Positions 1 to 9,803 are shown, numbered from the stretch's first letter. The stretch: 64,000 bases of DNA from Ferrimonas sediminicola (GCF_005116715.1 NZ_SWCI01000001.1:558001-622000), one strand, 5' to 3'. A program made the numbers and translations. Notes: a model not told the origin generated them from the letters alone.

Positions 1-265
1 ACATGCCCAGCATGCGGTTGGTGACCATGTAGCCACCCACCACGTTGATGGTGGCCAGGGTCACGGCGATAAAGCCCAGTACATTTACCAGAATGCCGGA
101 GCCAGAGCCGGCGGAGAGCAGGGCGCCCACCAGGGTGATGCCGGAGATGGCGTTCGAGCCGGACATCAGCGGGGTGTGCAGTGTGGGCGGTACCTTGGTG
201 ATCAGTTCCACGCCGAGGAAGATGGCGATCACGAACAGGGTGAGCAGTAACAGCAGGGTTTCCAT
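1..265 (-). CDS. pntAB: NAD(P) transhydrogenase alpha subunit, part 2 (membrane part), partial
   Basis: The reading frame starts with ATG at 265 on the minus strand, directly against the stop codon of the upstream gene, and runs off the left edge after about 88 codons. The peptide is hydrophobic, opening METLLLLLTLFVIAIFLGVE and continuing through a Gly/Ser/Ala-rich stretch (SGSNAISGITLVGALL), as in the short membrane domain of proton-translocating transhydrogenase. In the split form of the enzyme the soluble NAD(H)-binding part and this small four-helix part are separate genes, which fits the order here. Together with the beta subunit, presumably beyond the window, it couples hydride transfer from NADH to NADP+ to proton flow across the inner membrane. 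The missing C-terminus is the main gap. Confidence 0.85.
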   Translation of the reverse strand, partial: METLLLLLTLFVIAIFLGVELITKVPPTLHTPLMSGSNAISGITLVGALLSAGSGSGILVNVLGFIAVTLATINVVGGYMVTNRMLGM

Positions 266-1435
266 TTACGCCTCCTCCTTGTTGTCGGCGGTCAGTCCGA
301 GCAGATCCCGGATGCGGGGGTTCACCACCTTGCCTTGGTAGGCGGTGACGGTGTCATGGACAATCTCATCGTCGAAGTCGAACACCAGCTTGCCTTCGTC
401 GTCGACCAGGTGACGGATCAGGTTCTCCAGGTTGGTGCCGAACATCTGGCTGCCATGGTTGGCGGTGGAGGCAACGATGTTGGCCGGGCCGGAGATGATG
501 ACGCCATTGACGTTGATCACCTCCCCCAGTTGGGTCAGTTCACAGTTGCCGCCGGTCTCGGCCGCCAGATCGACGATCACCGAACCGGGCTTCATCTGAG
601 CCACCATCTCCTTGGTGATCAGGGTTGGTGCCTTGCGGCCTGGGATGGCGGCGGTGGTGATGACAATATCCTGCTGAGCCAGCACATTGGCCATCGCCTG
701 CTGTTGCTTGGCGATGAAGTCGGCGGACTGCTCCTTGGCATAGCCGCCGCTGGATTCGGTGTCGGCGTCCTCGATATCCAGCTCGACCGGGCGGGCTCCC
801 ACGGAGAGGATCTGCTCCCGGGCGGCGGGACGGATGTCGTAGGCCTCCACTACGGCGCCCAGGCGCTTGGCGGTGGCACAGGCCTGCAGGCCGGCGACAC
901 CGGCCCCCATGATAAAGGTGCGGGCGGGCTTCAGGGTGCCAGCGGCGGTCATCATCATCGGCAACAACCTGGGGGTGAGCTCCGCTGCCTGGATTACCGC
1001 CTTGTAGCCGGCGATGGTGGCGTTGGAGGAGAGTACGTCCATGCTCTGGGCCCGGGTGATGCGGGGAATCAGTTCCAGGGCGACGGTGTTGATCCCCTTG
1101 TCGGCCGCCTTCTGGGCGTTTTCCGGGTGCATCAAGGGGTCCATCATCCCCATCAGGGTCTGGCCCGAGGCCAGGTGTTCCAGCAGCCGGTCGAACTCTT
1201 CACCTTTGGCGTGCAGAGTCAGCACCAGCTCGGCGCCCTCCAGGGTCTGGGCGCGGTCAGCACCGATGCGAGCTCCACTGTCGAGATAGTCCTGATCGGT
1301 AAAACCGGCTTCAAAACCGGCCTGGGTTTCAATCGTCACCTCGCAGCCCGCTTTGGCGAGCTTGGCAACGTTGGTGGGTAACAGGGCGACGCGGGTTTCC
1401 CCGGCGAGATGCTCCTTGATCACGGCGATCTTCAC
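266..1435 (-). CDS. pntAA: NAD(P) transhydrogenase alpha subunit, part 1 (NAD(H)-binding)
   Basis: A 389-residue soluble protein of the alanine dehydrogenase/PNT family. It begins MKIAVIKEHLAGETRVAL, typical of the PNT N-terminal domain, and has a Rossmann nucleotide-binding signature FIMGAGVAGLQACATAKRLG near residue 175 followed by VVEAYDIRPAAREQ. It lacks the C-terminal membrane helices found in fused PntA proteins such as that of E. coli; these are encoded by the next gene, whose ATG abuts this stop, so the pair is probably translationally coupled. The start is a GTG with a GAGGA ribosome site about seven bases upstream. It supplies the NADH site that drives NADPH formation. A 14-base inverted repeat lies about 80 bases upstream. 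Confidence 0.93.
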   Translation of the reverse strand: MKIAVIKEHLAGETRVALLPTNVAKLAKAGCEVTIETQAGFEAGFTDQDYLDSGARIGADRAQTLEGAELVLTLHAKGEEFDRLLEHLASGQTLMGMMDPLMHPENAQKAADKGINTVALELIPRITRAQSMDVLSSNATIAGYKAVIQAAELTPRLLPMMMTAAGTLKPARTFIMGAGVAGLQACATAKRLGAVVEAYDIRPAAREQILSVGARPVELDIEDADTESSGGYAKEQSADFIAKQQQAMANVLAQQDIVITTAAIPGRKAPTLITKEMVAQMKPGSVIVDLAAETGGNCELTQLGEVINVNGVIISGPANIVASTANHGSQMFGTNLENLIRHLVDDEGKLVFDFDDEIVHDTVTAYQGKVVNPRIRDLLGLTADNKEEA

Positions 1436-1856
1436 AACGCTATCCTCTAGCAGATTGGGTTTATCGGTTTTAAATGGGTGAGACCAAAGTGTAAATCACT
1501 GAGCATTTTGGACTATTGGAAATCCAATGCTAAGTCGATTTAATGAATCGCCACAATCGTCTCAATGAATGGAGGTCGTTGTGTCATCGCGCCGTTGCCG
1601 CCGGAATCTATGGCAGAGTATGCTGGTCCCGGTGAGGACCCTGTCACACAGGCGTCGCCAACCTCTCTGTTATTGGTCACATTTTTATCAAATATTCCGA
1701 CCTATTTACATTTAATGCATTTTTTGTGAAATGTGAACAGTTTTTCGTCGTTCTCCTTATATTCATTTATCGCATAAAAAAAAGTTTTTAATTCTTTTTT
1801 CTCTTGAGGCCGCGCGCCTACCCTGTTGCAATCGTCCACAGCCATGAGCGCAGAGC
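1436..1856. other. Divergent intergenic region between pntAA and cysJ
   Basis: About 420 bases without a convincing gene. It must hold the promoters of the transhydrogenase operon (minus) and cysJIH (plus). An inverted repeat ATTGGA-AA-TCCAAT lies at 1515-1528, close to pntAA. The part next to cysJ (about 1675-1805) is strikingly AT-rich in an otherwise GC-rich window, including a run of A followed by a run of T near 1776-1800; in related bacteria CysB binds AT-rich DNA upstream of cys operons, so this is where a CysB site would be expected, but I cannot define one exactly. Confidence 0.5.
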
Positions 1857-3635
1857 ATGCAGTTATCCGAGTTATCCGCCGGAGCCGGGGTATTGGCGCC
1901 GGCACAGCTGTCCCAGTTGCAGCAGCTGACATCGAATCTCTCCCCCCTTCAGCTGGCCTGGGTCAGCGGTTACCTGGCCGCCTCGGCCAACCTGTCCGGC
2001 GCACAGCCCCAGCCGGCGGCGCAGCCCGAGAGCGCCCTGACCATCCTTTATGGCAGTCAGACCGGCAACAGCCGCTCCGTGGCTCAGCAACTGGCCGAGG
2101 CCGCCGAGGCGCAGGGACGCGAGGTGGCCCTGATCTCCATGGCCGAGTACAAACCCAAGCGTCTCAAGGAGGAGAGGCAACTGCTGGTGGTGGTCAGTAC
2201 CCACGGTGAGGGCGAGCCGCCCGACGACGCCATCGCCCTGCACAAGTTCCTGTTTTCCAGCCGGGCGCCCAAGCTCGACGGGGTCCATTACGGGGTGCTC
2301 GCCCTGGGAGACTCCAGCTATGATCACTTCTGCCACACCGGCAGGGAATTCGACGCCCGCCTGGCGGAGCTCGGGGGGACCCGGCTGCTGGAACGCACCG
2401 ACTGCGACGTGGATTTCGAAGACGCCGCCGAGGCCTGGATCGCCCAGGCCCTGCGCAAGCTGGCGGATCTGGCCCCGGCAGCGGCAGAGGCGGCGGCACC
2501 AACCCAGACCGCTGCCGCCAGCAGCTACAGCCGCAGCAACCCGTTCAGGGCGACCCTGCTGGCCAGCCAGAAGATCACCGGCCGCGGCTCCATCAAGGAC
2601 ACCCGCCACGTGGAGTTGAGCCTGGAGCAGTCCGGCCTCAGCTATCAGCCCGGTGATGCCCTGGGGGTGTGGATGGACAATGATCCCGCCCTGGTGGCCC
2701 AGATCCTAGCCGCCACCGACCTGCGCGGCGACGAACCCGTCCAGATCAAGGAGACCAGCGTACCCCTGTCCCAGGCGCTTCAGCAGACCTTCGAACTGAC
2801 CCTGCTGCACCCGGCCCTGGTCAAGGGGTGGGCGGAGCTCGCCGGCAGCGCCGAACTGGCGCAGATCGCCGACGATGGCGACGCCCTTAAGACCTTTATC
2901 CTCAGCCACCAGCTGTTGGACCTGGCCAAACGCTACCCGGCCAAACCGGACGCCGAGGCCCTGGTGGGGCTGCTGCGCAAGCTGACGCCACGGCTCTACT
3001 CCATCGCCTCCAGTCAGGCGGAGGTGGAGGAGGAGGTGCACCTGACCGTGGCTCTGGTGGAGGAGGAGCGTGACGGTGAGCCTCGCCTGGGTACCGTCTC
3101 TGGCGCCTTCGCTCGTCGCCTGCAGGAGGGGGACGAGGTGAGGGTGTATGTGGAGCCCAACCACAATTTCCGCCTGCCCGACTCTGCGGACACCCCGGTG
3201 ATCATGATCGGTCCCGGCACCGGCGTGGCTCCGTTCCGCGCCTTCATGCAGCAGCGTGACGCCCAGGGCGCCGAGGGGGAGAACTGGCTGTTCTTCGGAA
3301 ACCCCACCTTTACCGACGACTTTCTCTACCAGGTGGAGTGGCAGGGCTATGTGAAAAGCGGCCTGCTGGACCGCATCAGCCTAGCGTTCTCCCGCGACCA
3401 GGAGCACAAGATCTACGTCCAGGACCGCATTCGCGAATCCGGGGCCGATCTCTATCAGTGGCTGGAGCGCGGCGCCCACCTCTATCTGTGCGGCGATGCC
3501 GAGCGGATGGCGGTGGACGTGGAGAGTGCCCTGATTGAGGTGGTGACCGAACATGGCCGCAAGAGCCGGGAGCAGGCCGAGGCCTACCTGGAAGCGCTGC
3601 GCAGCAGCAAGAGATACCAGAAGGATGTGTACTGA
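1857..3635 (+). CDS. cysJ: Sulfite reductase [NADPH] flavoprotein alpha subunit
   Basis: A 592-residue diflavin reductase, close to the usual length of CysJ. An N-terminal helical lead ([13 protein letters not shown]) is followed by a flavodoxin-like FMN domain with SQTGNSR at residues 67-73 and GEGEPPDDA and [10 protein letters not shown] further on. The C-terminal half is a ferredoxin-NADP reductase module with the FAD motif RLYSIASS near 378-384, GTVSGAF, and the NADPH motif [12 protein letters not shown] near 452; it ends YQKDVY as expected for the family. It passes electrons from NADPH through FAD and FMN to the CysI hemoprotein for six-electron reduction of sulfite to sulfide. First gene of cysJIH; its stop overlaps the cysI start by one base (TGATG), implying coupling. 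Expected to be CysB-controlled by family knowledge. Confidence 0.96.
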   Translation: MQLSELSAGAGVLAPAQLSQLQQLTSNLSPLQLAWVSGYLAASANLSGAQPQPAAQPESALTILYGSQTGNSRSVAQQLAEAAEAQGREVALISMAEYKPKRLKEERQLLVVVSTHGEGEPPDDAIALHKFLFSSRAPKLDGVHYGVLALGDSSYDHFCHTGREFDARLAELGGTRLLERTDCDVDFEDAAEAWIAQALRKLADLAPAAAEAAAPTQTAAASSYSRSNPFRATLLASQKITGRGSIKDTRHVELSLEQSGLSYQPGDALGVWMDNDPALVAQILAATDLRGDEPVQIKETSVPLSQALQQTFELTLLHPALVKGWAELAGSAELAQIADDGDALKTFILSHQLLDLAKRYPAKPDAEALVGLLRKLTPRLYSIASSQAEVEEEVHLTVALVEEERDGEPRLGTVSGAFARRLQEGDEVRVYVEPNHNFRLPDSADTPVIMIGPGTGVAPFRAFMQQRDAQGAEGENWLFFGNPTFTDDFLYQVEWQGYVKSGLLDRISLAFSRDQEHKIYVQDRIRESGADLYQWLERGAHLYLCGDAERMAVDVESALIEVVTEHGRKSREQAEAYLEALRSSKRYQKDVY

Positions 3636-5362
3636 TGAGTGACCAGAAAACCCCAGATCTGACCGCGCTGCAGGTGCAGGGCAAGCTGGCGGACAACGAG
3701 CGCCTCAAGGGGGAGAGCAACCTGCTTCGAGGCACCATCGAGGCGGATCTGGCCGATCCGCTTACCGGCGGCTTCAGTGCCGACAACTTCCAGCTGATCC
3801 GCTTCCACGGCATGTACCAGCAGGATGACCGCGACATCCGCGCCGAGCGCAACGAGCAGAAGCTGGAGCCGCTGCACACAGTGATGCTGAGGGCGCGGAT
3901 GCCCGGTGGGGTGATCACCCCACAGCAGTGGCTGGCCATCGATGAGTTCGCCGCCGACAACACCCATGCGGGCAGCATCCGCCTGACCACCCGTCAGACC
4001 TTTCAGTTCCACGGGGTGCTCAAGCGCCACATCAAGCCGATGCATCAGATGCTGGGCAGCATCGGCATCGACTCCATCGCCACCGCCGGTGACGTGAACC
4101 GCAACGTGCTCTGCACCTCCAACCCGGAGCAATCGGAGCTGCATGCCGAGGCCTATCAATGGGCCAAGAGGATCTCCGAGCACCTGCTGCCGCGTACCCG
4201 TGCCTACGCCGAGATCTGGCTCGATGGCGAGAAGGTGGAGAGCACCCAGGAGGCGGAGCCTATCCTCGGTCGCACCTACCTGCCCCGCAAGTTCAAGACT
4301 ACGGTGGTGGTGCCGCCCCACAACGATGTGGACATCCACGCCAACGACATGAACTTCATCGCCGTGGCCGACAACGGCAAGCTGGTGGGGTTCAACCTGC
4401 TGGTGGGCGGCGGCCTGGGGATGACCCATGGCGACACCAGCACCTACCCCCGCAAGGCGGACGAGTTTGGCTACCTGCCGCTGGAGCACACCCTGGCGGT
4501 GGCCGAGGCGGTGGTGGCCACCCAGCGGGACCTGGGCAACCGGGTCAACCGCAAGAACGCCAAGACCAAATACACCCTGGACAGGGTCGGCGTCGAGGTG
4601 TTCAAGGGGGAGGTGGAGCGTCGCGCCGGCATCCGCTTCGAGCCCATACGCCCCTATCTGCTGACCGACCGCGGTGACGGCTTCGGCTGGACCGCCGGCA
4701 TTGATGGCAAGCACAACCTGACCCTGTTTATCGAGAACGGTCGCATCCTCGATTTTCCCGGCAAGCCCCTGAAGCGCGGTATGGCCGCCATCGCCCGGGT
4801 GCACAAGGGCGAGTTCCGCATGACCGCCAACCAGAACCTGGTGGTGGCCGGCGTGGCCGAGCTGGACAAGGCGCAGATCGAGGCCCTGGCCCGCGAGCAT
4901 GGACTGCTGGACGACAGCGTCTCCAACCAGCGCAAGGACTCCATGGCCTGTGTCTCCCTGCCCACCTGCCCACTGGCGATGGCGGAGGCGGAGCGATTCC
5001 TGCCCGGCTTCGTCGATCGCATCGAGGGGGTACTGGCGACCCACGGCATCGCGGACGAGTCGATCATCTTCCGGGTTACCGGCTGCCCCAACGGTTGTGG
5101 CCGCGCCATGCTGGCGGAGGTGGGACTGGTGGGCAAGGGACCGGGTCGTTACAATCTGCACTTGGGGGGTAACCGCGAGGGCACCCGCATCCCCAAGATG
5201 TACAAGGAGAACCTGGACGAGGCCAGCATCCTGGCGGAGCTGGATCAACTGGTGGGCCGCTGGGTCGGTGAACGTCACCAGGGGGAGGGCTTCGGCGATT
5301 TCCTGATCCGTGTCGGCGTGGTACCCGAGGTGATCACGGCCAAGGTGGACTTTCATGGCTGA
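3635..5362 (+). CDS. cysI: Sulfite reductase [NADPH] hemoprotein beta subunit
   Basis: A 575-residue siroheme and [4Fe-4S] protein. The cluster-binding cysteines are visible as CVSLPTC (Cys439 and Cys445) and TGCPNGCGR (Cys484 and Cys488), the second set also contributing the siroheme ligand. The N-terminal half carries the usual ferredoxin-like half domain with [12 protein letters not shown]. It catalyses sulfite reduction to sulfide in the cytoplasm with electrons from CysJ. It overlaps cysJ by one base and cysH by eight, so the three genes form one tight operon. The siroheme it needs starts from uroporphyrinogen III through the methyltransferase encoded at 10028. Confidence 0.97.
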   Translation: MSDQKTPDLTALQVQGKLADNERLKGESNLLRGTIEADLADPLTGGFSADNFQLIRFHGMYQQDDRDIRAERNEQKLEPLHTVMLRARMPGGVITPQQWLAIDEFAADNTHAGSIRLTTRQTFQFHGVLKRHIKPMHQMLGSIGIDSIATAGDVNRNVLCTSNPEQSELHAEAYQWAKRISEHLLPRTRAYAEIWLDGEKVESTQEAEPILGRTYLPRKFKTTVVVPPHNDVDIHANDMNFIAVADNGKLVGFNLLVGGGLGMTHGDTSTYPRKADEFGYLPLEHTLAVAEAVVATQRDLGNRVNRKNAKTKYTLDRVGVEVFKGEVERRAGIRFEPIRPYLLTDRGDGFGWTAGIDGKHNLTLFIENGRILDFPGKPLKRGMAAIARVHKGEFRMTANQNLVVAGVAELDKAQIEALAREHGLLDDSVSNQRKDSMACVSLPTCPLAMAEAERFLPGFVDRIEGVLATHGIADESIIFRVTGCPNGCGRAMLAEVGLVGKGPGRYNLHLGGNREGTRIPKMYKENLDEASILAELDQLVGRWVGERHQGEGFGDFLIRVGVVPEVITAKVDFHG

Positions 5363-6095
5363 CATCGATCTGGCCGCCCTGGCGGCCAACCCCGACACCG
5401 AGGCCCATCAGGCCTGGCTGGCCCAGGCCAACGAGACTCTGGCGGCGCTCAGCGCTCCCGAGCGGGTCGCCTGGGGGCTGGAGCACCTGCCCGGTGAGGC
5501 GATCCTCTCTTCCAGTTTCGGCATCCAGGGGGCGGTGATGTTGCACCTGATGACCCGGGCCTGGGCGGAGATCCCGGTGGTGCTCACCGATACCGGCTAC
5601 CTGTTCCCGGAAACCTACCGCTTTATTGATGAGCTCACCGACAGGTTGAAGCTGAACCTCAGGGTGTACCGGGCTGAGATCACCCCCGCCTGGCAGGAGG
5701 CCCGCTTCGGCCAGTTGTGGGAGCAGGGCCAGGAGGGGCTGAATCATTACAACCGACTCAACAAGGTGGCGCCGATGCAGCGGGCCCTCGAAGAGCTGAA
5801 TGCGGGCACCTGGTTCGCCGGACTGCGTCGCCAGCAGGCCGGTTCCCGGGCGGAGCTGCCATTCCTGGCGATCCGCTCCGGCCGTTTCAAGCTGCTGCCG
5901 ATCCTCGACTGGAACAACAGGGATGTACACCAGTACCTGGAGGAGCATGGCCTGCCCTACCACCCGTTGTGGCACCAGGGCTACGCCTCGGTGGGCGACA
6001 TCCACACCAGTCGTCCCATGGAGCTGGGGATGAGCGAGGAGGAGAGCCGCTTCTCCGGTTTTCGGCGGGAGTGCGGCTTGCACTACGACATCTAG
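5355..6095 (+). CDS. cysH: Phosphoadenosine phosphosulfate (PAPS) reductase
   Basis: A 246-residue PAPS reductase of the PP-loop family. The pyrophosphate-binding motif appears as [14 protein letters not shown] near residue 52, followed by [20 protein letters not shown], and the catalytic cysteine sits in the conserved C-terminal RRECGLH (Cys240). The cysteine pairs that bind a 4Fe-4S cluster in APS-type enzymes are absent, so it should use PAPS and thioredoxin. It delivers sulfite to CysJI, encoded just upstream. It starts inside the end of cysI (eight-base overlap). A perfect ten-base-pair hairpin follows at 6102-6125. Confidence 0.96.
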   Translation: MADIDLAALAANPDTEAHQAWLAQANETLAALSAPERVAWGLEHLPGEAILSSSFGIQGAVMLHLMTRAWAEIPVVLTDTGYLFPETYRFIDELTDRLKLNLRVYRAEITPAWQEARFGQLWEQGQEGLNHYNRLNKVAPMQRALEELNAGTWFAGLRRQQAGSRAELPFLAIRSGRFKLLPILDWNNRDVHQYLEEHGLPYHPLWHQGYASVGDIHTSRPMELGMSEEESRFSGFRRECGLHYDI

Positions 6096-6101
6096 AAATG
6101 G

Positions 6102-6125
6102 CAGGGGCGCCCCAGGGCGCCCCTG
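6102..6125. terminator. GC-rich hairpin between convergent cysH and oxygenase genes
   Basis: A perfect ten-base-pair stem, CAGGGGCGCC and its complement, with loop CCAG, lies seven bases past the cysH stop and 20 bases short of the oxygenase stop on the other strand. There is no run of T after the stem in either direction, so it may not be a classic intrinsic terminator. Confidence 0.5.
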
Positions 6126-6144
6126 CGCTATCAGAGCTCCGGCG

Positions 6145-6819
6145 TCATCTGGGGGGATCGAGCCGGTTGTTGACCGAGGTGTTGACCCGGAACCACCCTG
6201 CGATGGAGTAACGATCGCGTTGGGCCGGCAGCACCTCGTGGGGAAACTCCTCGCTGAGGAACGCCACCACCGTACCCATCAGCGGCACCACCCTGGTGCC
6301 ATGGTCGTCCCGATCGTCCCGGTACAGCACCAGTTCCCCTCCGTCGTCCGGTTGCCAGCCTGGATTCAGGTAGACCACCAGCGACAAAACCCGGTTGGCC
6401 TCGCCGCGAAAAGCGTCGTAGTGACGCTTGTAGTAGGTCCCTGGGGCGTAGTGGGCAAAGTGGCTTTCGAAGGAGAACAGCCCCAGAAACAGCCTGCGGT
6501 TCAGGAAGCGTTGCAAACCGCCCGCCCAGTCGAGCCAGGACGCTCCCGCTGTACTCTCCCCGGTGATCCAGCAGATTTGGTCGGTGCGGACAAAGTCACT
6601 CTTGACGAAGTCCTCACCCCGGCCGATGCCGGCACTGGTGAATTCTTGCTTCTTCATCGACTGACCGTGCTGGTACAGTGCACGGGCCAATGGCTCCGGC
6701 AGGGCGGTGGGACAGATGCTGTACCCTCGCTCCTCGATCTCCCGGGCGATGCGCGCGAACAGGGTGTCATCCAGGGTGTGGCTGTCATCCAGGGACAGTA
6801 TCGATTTGGCTGTGGACAC
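6145..6819 (-). CDS. 2-oxoglutarate/Fe(II)-dependent dioxygenase family protein
   Basis: Numbered from a GTG start at 6819 (224 residues), the protein has the double-stranded beta-helix iron triad: HYD (His133, Asp135) and a distal His194 in EEFPHEV, with Arg203 (QRDRYSIAGWF) placed to bind 2-oxoglutarate. Sequences such as LSLVVYLNPGW and GGELVLYRDD match the prolyl-4-hydroxylase-like oxygenase fold. I chose GTG 6819 because AGGAAAA lies eight bases upstream and MSTAKSILSLDD is a plausible N-terminus; an in-frame ATG at 6900 would add 27 residues of poor quality. The substrate is unknown; family members hydroxylate protein side chains or small molecules. It stands alone, convergent with cysH. 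Confidence 0.8.
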   Translation of the reverse strand: MSTAKSILSLDDSHTLDDTLFARIAREIEERGYSICPTALPEPLARALYQHGQSMKKQEFTSAGIGRGEDFVKSDFVRTDQICWITGESTAGASWLDWAGGLQRFLNRRLFLGLFSFESHFAHYAPGTYYKRHYDAFRGEANRVLSLVVYLNPGWQPDDGGELVLYRDDRDDHGTRVVPLMGTVVAFLSEEFPHEVLPAQRDRYSIAGWFRVNTSVNNRLDPPR

Positions 6820-7158
6820 GGGGTGTTTTCCTATGAATGTAAGCGCTGCCACCGCCCTCCTGGCCACTGGGCCGAGGGCGTGCCGGTGTGTCCACATCAT
6901 GATTCAGAGTCGCGGCTTTACCAAGAGAAATTTGCAGATGGTCCATGATGGCTAGTTGCTGCCCATGCTGGCAAAGTTTATCTTAAATTATATTATTGAT
7001 TACATTGATTTTAATTTGGGTGCTTCGGCACCGGCTGGCCCTGGCGGCGGGCTCAGTCAGCAACCATCAGCATTGATGAGAGCGGCTGTCTGGGAAAAAC
7101 GGGTGGCGCCGAAGACCGGGCCACCCCAAAACAGGATGTCGCAGTGGTGCTCAAAGGA
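6820..7158. other. Intergenic region upstream of the oxygenase gene
   Basis: About 340 bases with no convincing gene. A strongly AT-rich patch at about 6978-7020, rich in TTAAATTATATTATTGATT-like sequence, is the likely promoter area for the minus-strand oxygenase. I see no clear Fur box. A 70-codon open frame at 6956-7168 has low-complexity composition and no ribosome site, and is not called. Confidence 0.4.
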
Positions 7159-7899
7159 TTACAGGTGATACTTGACGATCAGGGCGACGTTGTCTTGATC
7201 CACTCCCTTGATGCCATACTTATTCAGCCACAGGGAGTACTCGATACCCACCATCAGCGTGTTGTGGCGGTCCATCAGCAGGGCGCCTAGGTCATATTTG
7301 AGTTGGGGGTTGAAGTGAAAGGTCTCCTCTTTACGGGCGTCATCGTAGGAGATCACCCAATCGATATATCCGTCCAGCACCAGCTGGCTCTTGCCCAGCG
7401 GCAGGCTGGACTTGAAGCTGGGGGACAGCTGCCAGCCATCGCTGATGTTGTCACTGGCCAGCCCCTGGCGCCGGTAGGCGTTGACCTTGAAGTAGTCGGC
7501 GCCGGGCAGCTTAAGGTCCACCCCCACGCCGCAGAGCAAGCTCTCTACATCGCCCTTTCCCTGCTCCAGACTCATTGCCAGGGACAGATCCTTCAGAGCC
7601 CCCTTGCCGTAGTCTGTCCCAAAAATCTTGGCCGAACTCAGGCGAGTCGTCAGTTCTCCGTAGGTGGTGCTGTCGCTGCCACGGCTGTTGCGAAAGTGAG
7701 TGAAGTCCTGAAATAGGAACCAGTCGCCATAGCGCCAGCCTCCGGCGGATTCCAGGGTCAGGGTGGCTTGCTGGTCTGACGGCGCCAGTTTGAAGTTGTC
7801 GCCATAGAGGCCGGTGACGCTGACGTCATGCCAGTGAACCAGTGAGCCGGCCTGGGCTTGAAGAGACAGGGCCGCCAGGGTCAATATCAGTCGTTTCAC
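7159..7899 (-). CDS. Tsx-like nucleoside-specific outer-membrane channel
   Basis: About 246 residues with a cleavable signal peptide (KRLILTLAALSLQAQA, cleavage after about residue 17) and alternating beta-strand pattern, ending in the hydrophobic-aromatic strand NVALIVKYHL typical of outer-membrane barrels. Internal features such as LVHWHDVSVTGLYGDNF at the mature N-terminus, GGWRYGDWFLFQDF and YGELTTRLS match the Tsx/OmpK (Channel_Tsx) family, which forms pores for nucleosides. Two adjacent GTG codons (7902 and 7899) could start it; the second gives the better signal peptide. It is seven to ten bases after the stop of the DUF2165 gene, so the two are probably cotranscribed. Confidence 0.82.
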   Translation of the reverse strand: MKRLILTLAALSLQAQAGSLVHWHDVSVTGLYGDNFKLAPSDQQATLTLESAGGWRYGDWFLFQDFTHFRNSRGSDSTTYGELTTRLSSAKIFGTDYGKGALKDLSLAMSLEQGKGDVESLLCGVGVDLKLPGADYFKVNAYRRQGLASDNISDGWQLSPSFKSSLPLGKSQLVLDGYIDWVISYDDARKEETFHFNPQLKYDLGALLMDRHNTLMVGIEYSLWLNKYGIKGVDQDNVALIVKYHL

Positions 7900-7909
7900 C
7901 ACTGCTCTC

Positions 7910-8407
7910 CTACTTAGCCAGTTTCAGGCTGAGGCCGCCGAACATGGCCATCATCACAATACGGGTGGCATCACGCAGACCGTTCCAGTGCTCGGACTGC
8001 CAACTGGCAAACCACTCGCCACCGGCCGCCTGGAAGATGAATCCCCATACCAGTACTGCCAGTGCCATGGCGATCAGGGCAAAGGTTTTGCTGTCATCGA
8101 AGGTGCGCTCATCCGCTCTGAATTGCTTGGCCAGTTTGAACAGGCCGAAGAAGCCGCAAAAGGTCAGGGTTGCCTCGATGATGATGATGGAGATAAAGCC
8201 CACCATGTGGATGGAGGGGGCGGTGATGGCTCGCCACATGATGTTGGGGCTGTTGTAGGTTGTGTCCATGGAGAATACATGGCGAACGAATTGCAGGTTG
8301 GACTCGGCGTCGGTGATGTTACCCAGGCAACCGATGGCGGCAATGGTCGTTACCGTCAGTACGATCATCATGCTGAAGAGGCGATAGGCGTAAGTGGTGT
8401 TAAACAT
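7910..8407 (-). CDS. DUF2165 small integral membrane protein
   Basis: A 165-residue protein with four predicted hydrophobic segments (about 9-30, 67-88, 105-126 and 143-162) and the motif QFVRHVFSMDTTYNSPNIMWRAI between the first two; this pattern is that of the DUF2165 family. It starts with ATG preceded by AAGGAG at good spacing. Function is unknown in the family. It leads a two-gene unit with the Tsx-like channel downstream, which may hint at a shared response, but nothing in the sequence identifies a ligand. Confidence 0.8.
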   Translation of the reverse strand: MFNTTYAYRLFSMMIVLTVTTIAAIGCLGNITDAESNLQFVRHVFSMDTTYNSPNIMWRAITAPSIHMVGFISIIIIEATLTFCGFFGLFKLAKQFRADERTFDDSKTFALIAMALAVLVWGFIFQAAGGEWFASWQSEHWNGLRDATRIVMMAMFGGLSLKLAK

Positions 8408-8617
8408 GGGATACTCCTTGTTGAATAGTCGCAGCCACTATCGGCCCCTTTCGCTGCGGGAGATAGGTTGTCGGCGGGCATCTGAGAGTGGGCTGGAACA
8501 ATTTCACCGTGATACGACTTTTTTTCGATTTGCCAAGAGATAGTGGGATCCTGGCACAGCTTGAAGTTGTGCGATGAAGGACTGCATCAGCGTGGCAAAC
8601 AGGCCGTGAGTTACCGA

Positions 8618-9292
8618 TTACAGCTGGGAAAGGGCAGATTCGATATGGGCGTGGGATGAGGCATCCAGTGGATGGCGCCACCTAAGGGTGTTGATCGCTT
8701 CGAAGAGCATGGTGTACAGGGGGAGAGGTTTGAGAGAGGGGTGCTCGTCACCGAGGATCGGTGTCGAGGAGAAGGCCATGGCGCCCCGTTGGATACAGAG
8801 TACGGTGTTCCGGCACAGGCTGATCTCCTTATCATGGGACAGCAACTCCCCCTGAAGCCTGGCCCGCTGTAAAAAACGGTTCGTCGCTTGACAGAAGGGG
8901 GTCAGTTGAGACTGCAGTTGATACTGACGCTCAGGGGATGCCTGCGCCGTAATTTGCGGGAGCTCCGCCAGTACCGAGAAGCCGGTGCTGAACCTGTTGG
9001 CGGCAATAAAGGGGATAAGGGTCAGGGCCAGCCAAGTCTCGGCGGGCTTGAGATTCAGACAGATTACCGAGGTGTGCATCACCAGCTGACGCTTGGTTTC
9101 TTTGGCCATCAAGGCGAGAAGCAGGTCCTCCCTGTTGGTGAAGTGGGTGTACAGGGCTCCCATACTGCAGTTGGCTCGCTTGGCGAGTTGGGAGAAACGA
9201 AAGGAGATCAGTCCCTCCTCTTTCAGCAGCTGAGCTGCCGCATCCAGCAGTGCCTCTTCCCGCTTCAGGTATTTCTCTGTCTTCTCCCGCAT
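8618..9292 (-). CDS. TetR/AcrR-family transcriptional regulator
   Basis: A 224-residue protein with an N-terminal TetR DNA-binding domain: LLDAAAQLLKEEGLISF, the helix-turn-helix FSQLAKRANCSMGALYTHF (about residues 33-51), then REDLLLAL. The C-terminal ligand-binding domain is divergent, as usual for the family, and has no recognisable specificity. It lies upstream of the DUF2165-Tsx pair on the same strand with about 210 bases between, so it may regulate that pair or itself. No operator-like palindrome was identified with confidence. Confidence 0.85.
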   Translation of the reverse strand: MREKTEKYLKREEALLDAAAQLLKEEGLISFRFSQLAKRANCSMGALYTHFTNREDLLLALMAKETKRQLVMHTSVICLNLKPAETWLALTLIPFIAANRFSTGFSVLAELPQITAQASPERQYQLQSQLTPFCQATNRFLQRARLQGELLSHDKEISLCRNTVLCIQRGAMAFSSTPILGDEHPSLKPLPLYTMLFEAINTLRWRHPLDASSHAHIESALSQL

Positions 9293-9596
9293 CGAACAAT
9301 TGCCCCGTGAGTGATGGCCTACTCAATGATCGCAGATTTGCAGGCCGGGTTCAGAGGGGAGTCGGTGCCGGATTCACATTTCGCAACAACAAATCGAAAA
9401 GAACTCGGATTTTCTCCTCAATCGGTGAGCCTAAGTGGGTATCTGCCCCGTGTTGGGCAGCACCTCCAGAGCGAAAAAAGCCAGACTGGGGTAAGCGGAG
9501 TTAGGTGAAGCGGCCGGTGATGGAGGGGCTGTTCCGGGCGGCGAAGGTGGGGGTCGCCCAGGCCTCTGGCCGAGCGCGCAGCGGCTCCAAAACGAG
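9293..9596. other. Gene-free stretch upstream of the TetR gene
   Basis: About 300 bases between the TetR start and the terminator of the tRNA gene. It presumably holds the TetR promoter. Overlapping open frames here (9250-9508) lack ribosome sites and protein-like composition. I see nothing else. Confidence 0.4.
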
Positions 9597-9623
9597 AAAA
9601 GCCCCGCTCGGAGAGCAGGGCTT
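9597..9623 (-). terminator. Intrinsic terminator of the tRNA-Pro transcript
   Basis: On the minus strand AGCCCTGCTC-TCC-GAGCGGGGCT forms a stem with one mismatch, followed by TTTTC. It lies eight bases downstream of the tRNA CCA end, so it terminates the tRNA transcript. Confidence 0.8.
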
Positions 9624-9630
9624 CAGGATG

Positions 9631-9707
<77 letters not shown>

Positions 9708-9760
9708 ACAAATTTGTGTTTCGTTCTGGGTTGTTTGGGACCAGCTCTGGTCCTGCTCTT

Positions 9761-9803
9761 TCCCAAAACCGGGGATGCGCTATCAGGCTGCGCTAATCAC
9801 CGA
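9761..9803 (-). pseudogene. Degenerate 5' half of a second tRNA-Pro
   Basis: Positions 9775-9803 match the 5' part of the intact tRNA-Pro (9680-9708) at 28 of 29 bases, covering the 5' acceptor strand and D-arm. The following bases (9761-9774) resemble a decayed anticodon arm containing GGTTTTGGGA. The 3' half of the tRNA is missing, so it cannot fold as a tRNA. Next to it, 9733-9744 on the plus strand repeats GTTTGGGACCAG of the intact anticodon arm in inverted orientation, followed by its complement, forming a small hairpin. This looks like a rearranged duplication, not an attachment site, since the 5' half and not the 3' half is copied. Confidence 0.8.

Noticed and set aside
3584-5398. 604-codon minus-strand frame across cysI
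   Set aside because: It is antisense to a clear cysI gene, has His/Gln/Gly-rich shadow composition, and no ribosome site. GC-rich codon bias keeps the opposite frame open.
6960-7030. Fur box in the AT-rich patch upstream of the oxygenase
   Set aside because: No good match to the GATAATGATAATCATTATC consensus.
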